In this document: positions 1-8,865 of the stretch, piece by piece
Layout: every line of letters begins with the position of its first letter
Numbering within the stretch: the first letter of the stretch is position 1
Origin: an uncultured Rhodospirillales bacterium
GTDB taxonomy: Bacteria; Pseudomonadota; Alphaproteobacteria; Acetobacterales; Acetobacteraceae
Assembly (NCBI GenBank): GCA_903845065.1
Contig: CAIMWH010000037.1
Coordinates: 1 to 49,738, forward strand
Length of the DNA: 49,738 nucleotides
Direction: 5' to 3'
The notes under the pieces: model-generated
What the model was told of the DNA's origin: nothing
The model's database searches: none
Seen by the model: the letters and a program-made list of their open reading frames with translations, nothing else
Position numbers and translations under genes: made by a program

Positions 1-136
1 GACCAATTCGCGCGCCGGCCTCTTGCAAGCAGCCACAACCAAGGTTCAGATCAACCCAGGACTCTCGCTATGGCTGGATGAAAGTCGGGGGTCAGGTCAC
101 GCGGCCAGATCGGCCGCGCCACGGGGGACACACTGC

Positions 137-784
137 ATGAGGCGAAGGCACGCCTACCTGGCCGTGGCGGCACTAGTCCTGATCCCCGTCACCGTAATGC
201 TCGGCGGACGGCTGGCCATCGCCATCAACCCCGAGATCGCCGCCGGGCATCCGAACTACGTGCGCAACTTCTATCTGCTCCAAACCGCGAAGCACGTGGT
301 TATGGCCGGAACCGCCCTGCTTGCCTGCGGCCTGTGGCTGGCCTGTTGCGCCCTGTTCCTAAAGGCCAAGGCCCGCTCATTCCTGTGGCTGCCCTTGGCT
401 ATCCTCGGCCCGCTCGGCCTTGCCGCTCTCGCGGTCCTGGCTGACAAATCCGACGGCAACGCGAAGCCCGAGCACGGCCCCACGGCTTGGGTGCGGCACG
501 TGCTGCGCCTGGCCTTCGAGGCCGCGTTTTTCATCGCCGCCTGGTTCGCCGCCTATGAGGCCATGGTCGCCATCCGGGACCTGTTGATCCGGCTCGAATT
601 GCAGCGCACCGGCATGCCCGTCGCCGATATCATCGAACTTCAGAACGCCTCATCCGGCATGTGGGCCTTCGGCGAGGGCCTGGAGGTGATGTTCCTCCTC
701 GCCGTGCTCTACGTCCTGCGGCCGATCGGCTTCAACGTGGCGAAATCCCTCGCCGCCACCGTCGCGGCCCGCCGCGCACGGTAG
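137..784 (+). CDS. hypothetical integral membrane protein, about five helices
   Basis: Unrecognised family, 215 residues. I start at the ATG at 137, preceded by a purine-rich GGGGGA stretch; the same frame is open back to 23, but that extension has no membrane or domain character. Hydrophobic segments fall near residues 7-31, 52-77, 83-104, 130-150 and 190-205, with positively charged loops and an Arg-rich C-terminus (ARRAR). No catalytic motif is visible. It converges on the M20 peptidase gene with only a 12-bp gap and has no other partner in the window, so no role can be inferred. That it is a real inner-membrane protein is well supported by the helix pattern; the function is unknown. Confidence 0.7.
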   Translation: MRRRHAYLAVAALVLIPVTVMLGGRLAIAINPEIAAGHPNYVRNFYLLQTAKHVVMAGTALLACGLWLACCALFLKAKARSFLWLPLAILGPLGLAALAVLADKSDGNAKPEHGPTAWVRHVLRLAFEAAFFIAAWFAAYEAMVAIRDLLIRLELQRTGMPVADIIELQNASSGMWAFGEGLEVMFLLAVLYVLRPIGFNVAKSLAATVAARRAR

Positions 785-796
785 GCGGCGGCCTCC

Positions 797-2185
797 CTAC
801 CCCACGGCGACGCCCAGCCCGGCCAACTCCGGCAACAGCCGCGCCCAGGCAATCAGCCCGTCATCGAAGCTCGACAGGCGGAAGAACTCGTTGGGCGCAT
901 GGATGCGCTCGTCGGCGATCGCATAGGACAGCATCACCGTTTCCAGCCCGAGGGCCTCCTTCGCCATCGCGGAAATCGGCAACGTGCCGCCCACCCCCAC
1001 CCGCAGCGGCTTCTGGCCATGCACTGAAGCGATCACCCGTTCCACCGCCAGCAGGAAGGGGTCCTCATCCGGCACCGCATAGGCCGCCGTGCCGCCCCGC
1101 TCTCGGCTGACCGTAAGGTCGGCCCACCCCGGCAGATGCGCACGCAGATGCGCCTCCACCGCGTCCCCCGCCCGCTTCGGGTTCTGCCCGGGACCGAGCC
1201 GGCAGGACAGCTTGGCATGCGCCTCGGCCGGAATAACCGTCTTGCCCCCGGGCCCCTGGTAGCCGCCCCACACGCCGTTCACCTCGATGGTCGGCCGCAG
1301 CCACAGGCTCTCCAGCAATTCCACGCCAGGCTCGATCGCCCCCGGCCGCGCCCCGATCTCGGCAAAAAACGCCGCCTCGTCGAACCCCAGCCCATGCATC
1401 CCGGCATAGTCCGCGTTGGACGGCCGCTTCAGCCCGTCTATGAAGCCGGGCACCGCAATCCGCCCGTCCGCGTCATGCAATGACGCCAGCAGCCGCGCCA
1501 GCACCATCGCCGCATTGCCCACCGGCCCGCCATAACGCCCCGAGTGCAGATCGGTCCCCGCCGTCCGCACCGCGAGCTCCATGCCCGCGAGGCCACGACT
1601 GTTGGTGTTGATCGTGGGGATACCCGGCCGCCACCGCCCGCCATCGGCGGATACCAGCACATCCGCCGTCAGCAGGTCGCGATGCGCCGCCATGATCGCC
1701 GGCAGCGAGCGGCTGCCGATTTCCTCTTCGCCTTCCAGCAACAGCTTCACGTTGACTGGCAACCCGCCCGTCACCGCCAGCCACGCCTCCAACCCGGACA
1801 CCGCGATCCACAACGGGGACTTGTCGTCGGACGCCCCGCGCGCATGGATGCGCCCATCCCGGATGGTGGGCTCGAACGGCGGCGTCTCCCACAGCGCGAG
1901 CGGATCGGGCGGCTGCACGTCGTAATGCCCATACACCAGGATCGTCGGCATCCCCGGCGCCCCCAGCCACGAGGCATACACCGCATCATGCCCGCCGGCG
2001 TTCAACCGCTGCACGTTCTGCATGCCGATCCGCCGCAGCCGCGCCTCCAGCAGCCCCGAGGCCCCCGCCATCCCCGCCGCATACGCTGGATCGGTCGAAA
2101 CCGACGGCTGCGCGATGAACCCGAGCAACTCCTCCAGCAGCCGCGGCTTGTTCGCCTCCAGCCAGGCTTCGACCGCGGCGCTCAT
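797..2185 (-). CDS. M20 family dipeptidase / metallopeptidase
   Basis: A 462-residue M20 metallopeptidase of the long (dipeptidase/PepV-like) type with an inserted dimerisation domain. Visible zinc-site motifs are YGHYDVQPP (His87, Asp89), RGASDDK (bridging Asp120) and EGEEEIGS at 151-158 carrying the catalytic and metal Glu pair; a late His lies in DERIHAPNE near the C-terminus. The family hydrolyses dipeptides or N-acyl/N-carbamoyl amides. Its ATG overlaps the TGA of the upstream SDR gene by 4 bp (ATGA), so the two are translationally coupled. It is the last gene of a run creatininase family - ketopantoate reductase family - SDR - M20. No signal peptide, so cytoplasmic. Family is certain, substrate unknown. 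Confidence 0.92.
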   Translation of the reverse strand: MSAAVEAWLEANKPRLLEELLGFIAQPSVSTDPAYAAGMAGASGLLEARLRRIGMQNVQRLNAGGHDAVYASWLGAPGMPTILVYGHYDVQPPDPLALWETPPFEPTIRDGRIHARGASDDKSPLWIAVSGLEAWLAVTGGLPVNVKLLLEGEEEIGSRSLPAIMAAHRDLLTADVLVSADGGRWRPGIPTINTNSRGLAGMELAVRTAGTDLHSGRYGGPVGNAAMVLARLLASLHDADGRIAVPGFIDGLKRPSNADYAGMHGLGFDEAAFFAEIGARPGAIEPGVELLESLWLRPTIEVNGVWGGYQGPGGKTVIPAEAHAKLSCRLGPGQNPKRAGDAVEAHLRAHLPGWADLTVSRERGGTAAYAVPDEDPFLLAVERVIASVHGQKPLRVGVGGTLPISAMAKEALGLETVMLSYAIADERIHAPNEFFRLSSFDDGLIAWARLLPELAGLGVAVG

Positions 2186-2940
2186 CGCCCGCCGTCCACC
2201 TGGATCACCTGCCCGTTCACGAAGCTGCCAAGCTCCGACGCAAAGAACACCACGCCATTGGCGATATCCTGCGCCGAACCCAGCCGTTTCAGAGCGATCC
2301 GCTCCACCAATGCCGCCTGCCCGTCAGTGCCGTAGCTCTCCCACTGCACCTCGGTCGTCGGATTGCTGCGGATGAACCCCGGCGCCACCGAATTCACCGT
2401 AATGCCGAACGGCCCGAACTCATGCGCCAACTGCCGGGTCAGCCCGATTACCGCGTGCTTGGCCGCGCAATACGCCTGGATGCCGGTCAGCGAGGCCTGC
2501 AACCCGGCGCCCGACGAAATATTGATGATCCGCCCGTGCCCGGCCTTCTTCATCCCCGGCACCACCGCGCGGGACATCGCCATCGCGGCGCCCACATTGA
2601 TGGCGAAAATCCGGTCCCAATCCTCGTCCGGCACGTCTTCCAGCGGCCGGTTCTTCTGCCCGGCGACGCCACCGGCATTGTTCACCAGCACATCCGCCGC
2701 CCGCCCCATGCAATGTCCGGCCACGCTCTGCACCCAGTCCGCCGCCGCCTTGCGATCGCCGAGGTCCACCACGGAGGTATGTATATTCCCCACCTTCGCC
2801 GTCTCGGCCAGCGCATCGGCCAGGATATCGCATCCGTACACCGTCGCCCCCAACCCGGCGAAGGTCTGCGCGATGCACCGCCCCAACCCATGCCCAGCGC
2901 CAGTCACCATGACGATTTTGCCGTCAAACCGAATATGCAT
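2182..2940 (-). CDS. SDR family NAD(P)-dependent oxidoreductase
   Basis: Classical short-chain dehydrogenase/reductase, 252 residues. The cofactor motif TGAGHGLG is at 13-20, NNAG at 87-90, the catalytic serine in INISSG near 142, and YxxxK as Tyr157/Lys161; the C-terminus ends in the usual NGQVIQVDGG. The Asp at 38-39 after the second beta strand suggests NAD rather than NADP preference (inference). It follows the ketopantoate reductase-like gene by 68 bp, a gap holding a GC-rich hairpin, and overlaps the M20 peptidase start by 4 bp. It probably oxidises or reduces an intermediate handled by this operon; the substrate cannot be read from sequence. Confidence 0.93.
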   Translation of the reverse strand: MHIRFDGKIVMVTGAGHGLGRCIAQTFAGLGATVYGCDILADALAETAKVGNIHTSVVDLGDRKAAADWVQSVAGHCMGRAADVLVNNAGGVAGQKNRPLEDVPDEDWDRIFAINVGAAMAMSRAVVPGMKKAGHGRIINISSGAGLQASLTGIQAYCAAKHAVIGLTRQLAHEFGPFGITVNSVAPGFIRSNPTTEVQWESYGTDGQAALVERIALKRLGSAQDIANGVVFFASELGSFVNGQVIQVDGGR

Positions 2941-2965
2941 CGCAGAATTCCTTCATGTCATCCCC

Positions 2966-2983
2966 CTCCCGCGCAGGCGGGAG
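2966..2983. repeat. short GC-rich hairpin between KPR-like and SDR genes
   Basis: A 7-bp stem (CTCCCGC / GCGGGAG) with a GCAG loop, flanked by C- and G-runs that extend the dyad imperfectly. It lies in the only sizeable gap inside the creatininase-to-M20 operon. No T-tract follows it on the minus strand, so it looks more like a REP-type or mRNA-stability hairpin than a strong terminator. Confidence 0.4.
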
Positions 2984-3008
2984 AGGGCAGGGGGGGCAGC
3001 CGCGGGAA

Positions 3009-4028
3009 CTACGCCCCCGCCGGCCCCAGCAACTCCAGCAAGTTCGCGTCCGACATCGGCCGCGTGCCGTTCTCCACCTCGTGGATCATATCCACCAGCT
3101 TGCGCACCGTCGGGCAGCCCAGGCCGTGCTTGGCACCGATCTCCGCGATCGGCCAGATCTGCACGTCGATCTCCGTCCGCCGCTTGCGGATCGCCAGGTC
3201 CCGCCATACGCCCGAGTGCGTCTTCGCATTGGGCCGGTTGAACGCCACCATGGCATCCACGCAGGCAGCCGCCCCCGCCATCGGCGCATTGGGCATGAAC
3301 GCGCGCGGATCGAAGCCGTTGAACCCCTTGGGATCAACCCCCTCGGCCAACGCCACCTCCACAGCCTCGCGCCCCAGCGCCCGCCACACCGGCAGCAACT
3401 CCGGCCGCGCCAGGCAGTCGGCAATGCCGAGATCGCCCAGCGCCTGCGCGAACAGCATGGCGCCGTAGCCCAGCTTGCCCCACAAATAGCCCCAGATTTC
3501 CGCCGTGGTGATCGCCCCCGGCTCGAAATCCAGCATCACCCTGTGCAGGTCTTCCAGCCGCGCCGTCATCCGCCCGGTCACCTCGCCGAGCACCACCGCC
3601 CCGCGCCCGCCGAACATCACCTCGCCCGGCTCCATCCAGTCCGCGCTGAAATTCACGAACGCACCGATGGTGCGGTCCCGCCCCACCACGCGCTGGATCA
3701 CCTTCTCGCACAGCCCGTTCTGGGTGGAGAGAATATAGCCGTCCTGCGCCAGGTGCGGCGTGATCGCCCGCGCCGCCTCGTGCGTGTGATGCGCCTTCAC
3801 CGCCAGGAACACGTGCTTCCACGTCCCCTGCAACTCATGCGGCAGGAAGGACGGCACCTTGATCGAGAAATTCTCGATCGGCCCGGTGATCCGCAACCCC
3901 TGGTCCCGCACCGCCGCCACATGCTCAGGCACGATATCCACGAACGTGATGTCATGCCCGGCACGCGCCAGATACGCCCCGATGGTGCCGCCGATCGCCC
4001 CGGCGCCCCAGATCAGAATGGGCCCCAT
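3009..4028 (-). CDS. 2-dehydropantoate 2-reductase (PanE/ApbA) family protein
   Basis: 339 residues with an N-terminal Rossmann fold (GAGAIG at about 8-13), a VKAHHT segment after the fourth strand, TQNG near 105, and the C-terminal helical domain with WGKLGYG, which carries the family's catalytic Lys. PanE makes pantoate, but paralogues in catabolic operons reduce other 2-keto acids, and the context here favours a paralogue. The ATG used overlaps the last base of the creatininase stop (TGATG); a GTG directly before it is an alternative start. Cytoplasmic, NADPH-dependent by family. Family assignment is firm; a role in pantothenate synthesis is doubtful. Confidence 0.88.
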   Translation of the reverse strand: MGPILIWGAGAIGGTIGAYLARAGHDITFVDIVPEHVAAVRDQGLRITGPIENFSIKVPSFLPHELQGTWKHVFLAVKAHHTHEAARAITPHLAQDGYILSTQNGLCEKVIQRVVGRDRTIGAFVNFSADWMEPGEVMFGGRGAVVLGEVTGRMTARLEDLHRVMLDFEPGAITTAEIWGYLWGKLGYGAMLFAQALGDLGIADCLARPELLPVWRALGREAVEVALAEGVDPKGFNGFDPRAFMPNAPMAGAAACVDAMVAFNRPNAKTHSGVWRDLAIRKRRTEIDVQIWPIAEIGAKHGLGCPTVRKLVDMIHEVENGTRPMSDANLLELLGPAGA

Positions 4029-4720
4029 CACCAGGTCTCCAGCAGCGCGCGGGTCTCGGCCACCGCCACCTCCCAGATCTTCAGCATCTCCGCATCCGGC
4101 CGCTGCGAGCGTCCGCCGAAATTGCCGTCCTCGATCAGGTTGCGCGTCTCGAACGGCGGCAGGGTCTTGAGCCGGTCGGTATCGACCATCTCCTTCACCT
4201 CATCCGCCGGCGTGCTCGCCAGCCGCGTCCAGGGGAAATTCTCCAGCCAACTGCCATGGCTCGCCACCCGGTCGAACTGCTGCACCTGCGCCATCGTCTT
4301 GGGCGCCTTCCACCAGTCATGGAAGCGAACGCGGCAATCGGGATTGTCCATCATCCATTCCTGCGCCAGCGCCGCCGCCGGCTGGTTCCCGCCATGACCG
4401 TTGACGATCATGATGCGGCGAAACCCCGAGCGCTTCATGCTGTCCAGCACATCGCGCACCACCGCGCACAGCGTCTCCACCCGCAGCGTCACCGAACCCG
4501 GATAGGCCTGGAAATACGGCGCCAGCCCGAACGGAATGGCCGGAAACACCGGCACCCCCAAGGGCTCGGCGGCTTCGACGGAAACCCGCTCGGCCAAAAT
4601 CGCGTCCGTCATCAGTGACAACCCGGCATGCTGCTCGGTGCTGCCGATCGGCAGGATGGCGCGCTCGTCATTGCGCACCCAGTCTTCGACCATCCGCCAA
4701 TCCATATCGGCAATGCGCAT
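4028..4720 (-). CDS. creatininase family protein (metal-dependent amidohydrolase)
   Basis: 230 residues of the creatininase/mycofactocin-MftE superfamily. Metal ligands are visible: Glu29 and His31 in STEQHAG, Asp39 in MTDA, and His109 in VNGHGGN. Family members hydrolyse cyclic or linear amides such as creatinine, or act on formamide intermediates. It is the first gene of a four-gene minus-strand operon with an M20 peptidase at its end, so hydrolysis of an amide-containing compound in more than one step is plausible. The start at 4720 gives the expected N-terminus. No mycofactocin genes are nearby, which argues against MftE. Family firm, substrate unknown. Confidence 0.9.
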   Translation of the reverse strand: MRIADMDWRMVEDWVRNDERAILPIGSTEQHAGLSLMTDAILAERVSVEAAEPLGVPVFPAIPFGLAPYFQAYPGSVTLRVETLCAVVRDVLDSMKRSGFRRIMIVNGHGGNQPAAALAQEWMMDNPDCRVRFHDWWKAPKTMAQVQQFDRVASHGSWLENFPWTRLASTPADEVKEMVDTDRLKTLPPFETRNLIEDGNFGGRSQRPDAEMLKIWEVAVAETRALLETW

Positions 4721-4770
4721 TTATAGCCTCCGCTCGTGTTTCCGGCGGGGCCACGCTGCCACAGTGGGCG

Positions 4771-4790
4771 GGCAGGTCAAGCGACCTGCC
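4771..4790 (-). terminator. candidate terminator hairpin after the 69-aa protein gene
   Basis: A perfect 8-bp stem (GGCAGGTC / GACCTGCC) with a 4-base loop lies ten bases beyond the stop codon of the small minus-strand gene and 50 bp before the creatininase start. No U-tract follows, so termination may be weak or factor-dependent. Confidence 0.45.
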
Positions 4791-4800
4791 GGGTCAGCCG

Positions 4801-5010
4801 CTATTTAAGCTTGGGAACCAGGATATCGCAGTTGGTCCGCCCGGCCATCAGGCAATCCTCGATGGCCGATTTCGCCTGCAACTGCCGCGTCACCCACATG
4901 CAGATCACCAGCACGAGCAGCGTCACCGCCAACCCGGCGAGGCTTGCCGTCCGGCGATCCGCCGCTTCGGCATCCCGGTCATTGAAAACCAGACGATAGA
5001 TCTTGGCCAT
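4801..5010 (-). CDS. small single-pass membrane protein, hypothetical
   Basis: 69 residues starting at the ATG complement at 5008-5010. The N-terminus is charged (FNDRDAEAADRR), followed by one strong hydrophobic helix at about 26-44 (SLAGLAVTLLVLVICMWVT) and a C-terminal tail with two cysteines. The frame is open further upstream, but that region is not protein-like. It is divergent from the LctP permease and separated from the creatininase gene by a hairpin, so it may be its own unit. No homologue recognised; reality is supported by the helix and composition only. Confidence 0.55.
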   Translation of the reverse strand: MAKIYRLVFNDRDAEAADRRTASLAGLAVTLLVLVICMWVTRQLQAKSAIEDCLMAGRTNCDILVPKLK

Positions 5011-5170
5011 CGCCGCGCTCCCGTCCCCGGCCCGCTCATGCGTTCCGTGATCAATGCAATCTAGCCCATGCATCGCCCGCCAAGGCAAGCGACACATGCA
5101 TGACCGCCACGCTGCACCGATGCGGATAACGCGGTCGTGACATCGCAACGGAGCGGGCAGATTGCGCGCC

Positions 5171-6577
5171 ATGACGCTCCTGATCCAGGCCCTGCCGCTA
5201 CTCGCCCTCGTCCTGCTCCTCGGCACCGGCCGCGCCAGCCCGCCCATCGCCTGCGCCGTCGCCCTGATCGCCACCATCCCGGCCGCCTGGCTCGCGGTCC
5301 CCAGTGGCGCCGACCCCGCCACCTGGCTCACCGGCTATCTGATCCGCAGCACGTCGGAGGGCCTCTGGCTCGCCCTCATCCCGGTCGGCATCGTGCTCGG
5401 CGGCTTGGTGTTCCACGAGGGGCTGCGCACCACCACCGAGGCCAACGGCCCCCCCGCCGATCCGGTCGATACCCTGTTCACCGGCGCCTTCCTCCTCGGC
5501 GGCTTCACCGAAACCGTGACCGGCTTCGGCATCGGCACCGTGTTCGCCCTCGCCGCCTTCCGCCGCGCCGGCGTCACCGGCACCATCGCGGCGGCGCTGG
5601 CGATCTTCTCCCAACTGCTGATCCCTTGGGGCGGCCTCGGCCCCGGCACCGCGGTGGGCGCCGCGCTTTCCGGGCTGGCCGGGCAGGACCTCGCGGGCCG
5701 CAACGCCTACATCCTCGCTGTCGAATTGCCGCTGCTGCTGCCGCTGTTCTGGTCCCTCTGCGCCCGCGCCGGACACCCCGTTCCCGCCCGCCAACGCCTG
5801 GCCCAACTCGGCTGGCTCCTCGCCGAGGGTGCCCTGCTGATCGGCGCCCACCATATCGCCGCCTGGGAAGTCTGCGGCCTGCTTGCCACTGGTATCGTGC
5901 TCGCCGCCCGCCTGTTCCTCGCCAACCCGCCGCAAGGCCGCGCCGGCTGGATGCAAGCCGCCCGCGCCACCGCCCCCTACCTCCTCCTCGCCGGCACCCT
6001 GCTCGCCAGCCGCCTCTGGCACGGCGCCCCCGCCCTCGCCCCATTCCCCGGCCTGCCCGCGCTGCCGCTGAACCACGCGGTGGCGAGCCTGTGGCTGGTC
6101 GCCTTGATCCTCGCGGTGCGCAACCGCAGCCTCCTCACCCCCCTGCGTCACGCCGTGCAGCGCGGCCGGCGCCCGGCGATCGCGCTGCTGATGTTCGTCC
6201 TCCTCGCCCGCTTCCTCGCCTATGCCGGCGTGCCGCAAGCCCTGGCCGGCGCCCTGGCCGGCAGTTTCGGCGCCTTCGCCCCCTATGCCTCCCCCATCCT
6301 GGCCGGCGTCGCCGGCTTCTTCGCCGGCTCCAATGTCGGCTCCAACAGCGCCATGATGCCGCTGCAAACCGAACTCGGCCGTGTCGCCGGCCTCGGCCCC
6401 CTCGTCCTGCCCGCCATCCAGAACGGCACCATCTTCCTCCTGCTGTCTCCCCAGGTCTGCGCCATGGCGAGCGCGTTGGCCGGTGGCAACGCCACCCCGC
6501 GCGGCATCTGGCGCCTGGCCTGGCCGATTTTTCCCCTCGGCATCGCCGTCGGCATGGCATTCGTCGCCTGGGGCTGA
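5171..6577 (+). CDS. L-lactate permease (LctP) family transporter
   Basis: 468 residues, about 12-13 membrane helices. The family signatures are visible: GGFTETVTGFGIGT near 115-128 and GSNVGSNSAMMPLQ near 375-388, corresponding to the conserved GSNT region of LctP/GlcA lactate-glycolate symporters. It should import a small 2-hydroxy acid with protons across the inner membrane. I chose the ATG at 5171; a TTG at 5162 lies 8 bp after a GGAG and could be the true start, adding three residues. It diverges from the small membrane protein and precedes the AlkA gene by 12 bp. It is slightly shorter than the classic ~550-residue members, so the exact substrate is open. Confidence 0.85.
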   Translation: MTLLIQALPLLALVLLLGTGRASPPIACAVALIATIPAAWLAVPSGADPATWLTGYLIRSTSEGLWLALIPVGIVLGGLVFHEGLRTTTEANGPPADPVDTLFTGAFLLGGFTETVTGFGIGTVFALAAFRRAGVTGTIAAALAIFSQLLIPWGGLGPGTAVGAALSGLAGQDLAGRNAYILAVELPLLLPLFWSLCARAGHPVPARQRLAQLGWLLAEGALLIGAHHIAAWEVCGLLATGIVLAARLFLANPPQGRAGWMQAARATAPYLLLAGTLLASRLWHGAPALAPFPGLPALPLNHAVASLWLVALILAVRNRSLLTPLRHAVQRGRRPAIALLMFVLLARFLAYAGVPQALAGALAGSFGAFAPYASPILAGVAGFFAGSNVGSNSAMMPLQTELGRVAGLGPLVLPAIQNGTIFLLLSPQVCAMASALAGGNATPRGIWRLAWPIFPLGIAVGMAFVAWG

Positions 6578-6589
6578 CAAACTCCCGCC

Positions 6590-7216
6590 ATGCGCCAAGC
6601 CGCCCAGCACCTCGCCGCCGTATGCCCGAACATGAAGGCACTCATCGCCCGCATCGGCCTGCCCCGCCTCGGGCGGGACACGCATTCTCCCTACGAATCC
6701 CTCGTCCGCGCGATCGCCCACCAGCAACTCCACGGCGCCGCCGCCCGCACCATCACCGCCCGCTTTGTCGCCCTCTACGCCCCGGCCGATTTCCCCACCC
6801 CCGAACAAGTCCTCGCCACCGAGGACACCGCCATGCGCGCCTGCGGCTTCTCCGGCAGCAAGGTCGCCGCCATCCGCGACATCGCCGCCAAGGCCGCCGA
6901 CGGTACCGTCCCCACCCGCCGCGCCGCCGCCCGCCTCTCCGATGACGCCCTGATCGAACGCCTCACCACTATCCGCGGCGTCGGCCGCTGGACGGTGGAA
7001 ATGCTGCTGATGCACACCCTCAACCGCCCCGACATCTTCCCGGTCGATGATTTCGGAGTGCGCGAAGGGTATCGCATCCTGCACGGGCTAGAGGCGCAGC
7101 CCAAACCCAAGGTCCTGGCCGAACTGGGAAAACTCTACGCCCCCTACCGCAGCGCCGCCGCCTGGTATTGCTGGCGCGCCGTCGACGAAAGCAAAACGCC
7201 GAAGCCAAACGGATAA
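6590..7216 (+). CDS. DNA-3-methyladenine glycosylase II (AlkA-type, HhH-GPD)
   Basis: 208 residues, helix-hairpin-helix GPD glycosylase lacking the N-terminal domain of E. coli AlkA, as is usual for the short bacterial/yeast Mag1-type enzymes. The HhH motif is at about 124-140 (LTTIRGVGRWTVEML) and the catalytic Asp lies in FPVDDFGVREG (Asp153/154). It excises alkylated purines from DNA as the first step of base-excision repair. It sits 12 bp after the permease gene and converges on the hydrolase gene with a 6-bp gap. No Fe-S cluster cysteines are present, consistent with AlkA rather than Nth/MutY. High confidence. Confidence 0.93.
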   Translation: MRQAAQHLAAVCPNMKALIARIGLPRLGRDTHSPYESLVRAIAHQQLHGAAARTITARFVALYAPADFPTPEQVLATEDTAMRACGFSGSKVAAIRDIAAKAADGTVPTRRAAARLSDDALIERLTTIRGVGRWTVEMLLMHTLNRPDIFPVDDFGVREGYRILHGLEAQPKPKVLAELGKLYAPYRSAAAWYCWRAVDESKTPKPNG

Positions 7217-7222
7217 GACCGT

Positions 7223-7981
7223 CTAGCCGTTCAGAAAAGCCTCAACCACCGCCAGGAATCCCTCCGGATTATCGGCATGCAGCCAATGTCCGGCATCCTT
7301 CAGCACCGCCATCCGCGCCCGCGGAAACAGCGCCCGGATCACCGGCCGATGCTCTGGCAGGATGTAGTCCGACCGCGCCCCCCCCAGGAACAGCGCCGGC
7401 CCGTCATACGTCGCCCCGAACTCCGGCCACCCGAGAATATCGTCGAGCCCATCGGCGATTTCCGCCAACCCCGGCCGCCATGCCGGCGCCGCGCCAAACC
7501 GCAGGTTCTGCAACAGGAACCCCCGCATCGAGGCATCCGGCACCGCCTCGGCCAACGCCGCATCCGCCGCCGCCCGCGTCAGGTCCGGCGTCAGCACCAG
7601 CGCCCGCATCGCCGCGATGATCGGCGCGAACCGCGGCGGATTGCCCACCGGCGCGATATCCGCCACCAGCACGCGCGAGACCGCCTCGGGCGCCGTCAAA
7701 GCCAGTGCCATCGCCACCTTGCCGCCCATCGAATGCCCGATCACCGCGGCCGGCAGCGCGCCCAGCCCCGCTAGCGTCTCCCGCACATCCGCCGCCATCG
7801 CGGCGTAACGCATCCCTGCCGCATGCGGACTGCCGCCATGATTGCGCAGATCGAGCGCGATCACCCGCCGCACCCCCGCCAACCGCCGCTGGATGGCGCC
7901 GAAATTCCGCGCCTGCCCGAACAGCCCGTGCAACAGCACCACCGGCGGCCCCTCGCCCAGCACAATCGCCTCAAGCTTCAT
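7223..7981 (-). CDS. alpha/beta hydrolase, YbfF-like esterase
   Basis: 252 residues. It has the HG oxyanion motif (LLHGLFGQARNF), the nucleophile elbow GHSMGG with Ser84, Asp205 (ARSDY) and His232 (DAGHWLHAD): a complete Ser-Asp-His triad in the order of the YbfF/ABHD11 esterase group. The start is the ATG at 7981, because it overlaps the upstream EamA stop as ATGA and begins where homology begins; the frame is open 450 bases further but that part lies inside the EamA gene. Third gene of a coupled trio with a quinone oxidoreductase and an exporter. Cytoplasmic; physiological ester unknown. Confidence 0.9.
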   Translation of the reverse strand: MKLEAIVLGEGPPVVLLHGLFGQARNFGAIQRRLAGVRRVIALDLRNHGGSPHAAGMRYAAMAADVRETLAGLGALPAAVIGHSMGGKVAMALALTAPEAVSRVLVADIAPVGNPPRFAPIIAAMRALVLTPDLTRAAADAALAEAVPDASMRGFLLQNLRFGAAPAWRPGLAEIADGLDDILGWPEFGATYDGPALFLGGARSDYILPEHRPVIRALFPRARMAVLKDAGHWLHADNPEGFLAVVEAFLNG

Positions 7982-8865
7982 CGCCGCGCCGGCCAGGCCG
8001 CAATGCCCACGCCCCCCAGGATCAACCCGGACCCAATCATCAAGTCGACCCCGAACGGCTCCCCCAGCCACCAGGTCGACAGCGCCAGCCCCGCCGCCGG
8101 CGTCGCCAGCAGCCCCACCGAGGCCACCATCACCGGCAGGCTCGCCGCCACCTGCATCACGCACCAGGTTCCCACCGGCCCCGCAAATCCGCCGATATAT
8201 ACCATCGACCACATCGAGGCCGCGTTCCACGCCCCCACCGAACCATGCCGCAACGCCCACGGCAGCAGCGCCACCGTCGCCACCAGGAAGCACCACGGCA
8301 GCAACTGCAACATCGACAGCGCCGGCGGTCGCGCCCGCACGATGATGATCGCCATCGCGAAGGTGAACGCCGCCCCGAGCAGATAGAAGTGCCCCAGCAG
8401 CACCCCCGGCGCATTCCAGTCGATCGACCACGGCGACATCAGCACCGCCGCCCCCGCCACCCCGAACCCCGCGGCGATCCAGCGCCGTGCCGATACCGCC
8501 TCGCGCAGCACCAGCATGGAGAGCGGCGCGATGAAAATCGTCGTCACATTGGCCAGGATGGTGGTCCGCCCTGCCGGCACATAGGCCACCGCCTCATGCG
8601 CAAAGGCGAAAAACGCCGCCAACTGCCCTAGCCCGACCCCAAACAACGCCGGCCAATCCTGCCGCCCCGGCACCCGCAGCCGCCCTAGCAACCTGAGCAG
8701 CGCAAACGCCACCGCCGCCGAAAACCCCGCCCGCCCCACCGCGAACCACGATGCCGCCGCCCCCGCCGCCAACGCCACCTTGGTGATCGGCCACGCGCTC
8801 GACAGCAGCACGATGGAGCCGAGCAGTTGCAGCAGCCCCGCCGGCGGGATGGTCGCCTGCCTCAC
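7978..8865 (-). CDS. EamA/DMT family transporter
   Basis: 295 residues with ten predicted helices in two EamA repeats (about 8-135 and 150-290), each ending in the pattern seen in drug/metabolite exporters (for example [21 protein letters not shown] in short form in repeat one, WWLGEPFG in repeat two). The start is a GTG at 8865 whose last bases form the TGA of the oxidoreductase gene (GTGA overlap); the stop overlaps the hydrolase ATG. Coupled translation of all three is therefore likely. EamA proteins usually export metabolites or amino acids; nothing here identifies the substrate. Confidence 0.87.
   Translation of the reverse strand: MRQATIPPAGLLQLLGSIVLLSSAWPITKVALAAGAAASWFAVGRAGFSAAVAFALLRLLGRLRVPGRQDWPALFGVGLGQLAAFFAFAHEAVAYVPAGRTTILANVTTIFIAPLSMLVLREAVSARRWIAAGFGVAGAAVLMSPWSIDWNAPGVLLGHFYLLGAAFTFAMAIIIVRARPPALSMLQLLPWCFLVATVALLPWALRHGSVGAWNAASMWSMVYIGGFAGPVGTWCVMQVAASLPVMVASVGLLATPAAGLALSTWWLGEPFGVDLMIGSGLILGGVGIAAWPARR

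Noticed and set aside
1-136. Use of the upstream start at 23 for the first gene
   Set aside because: The added 38 residues are hydrophilic and non-conserved in character; the ATG at 137 starts directly before the first membrane helix and has a purine-rich site.
5198-7084. 628-codon minus-strand frame opposite the LctP and AlkA genes
   Set aside because: Composition is Gly/Ala/Glu-rich with no fold; it spans two clearly real plus-strand genes.
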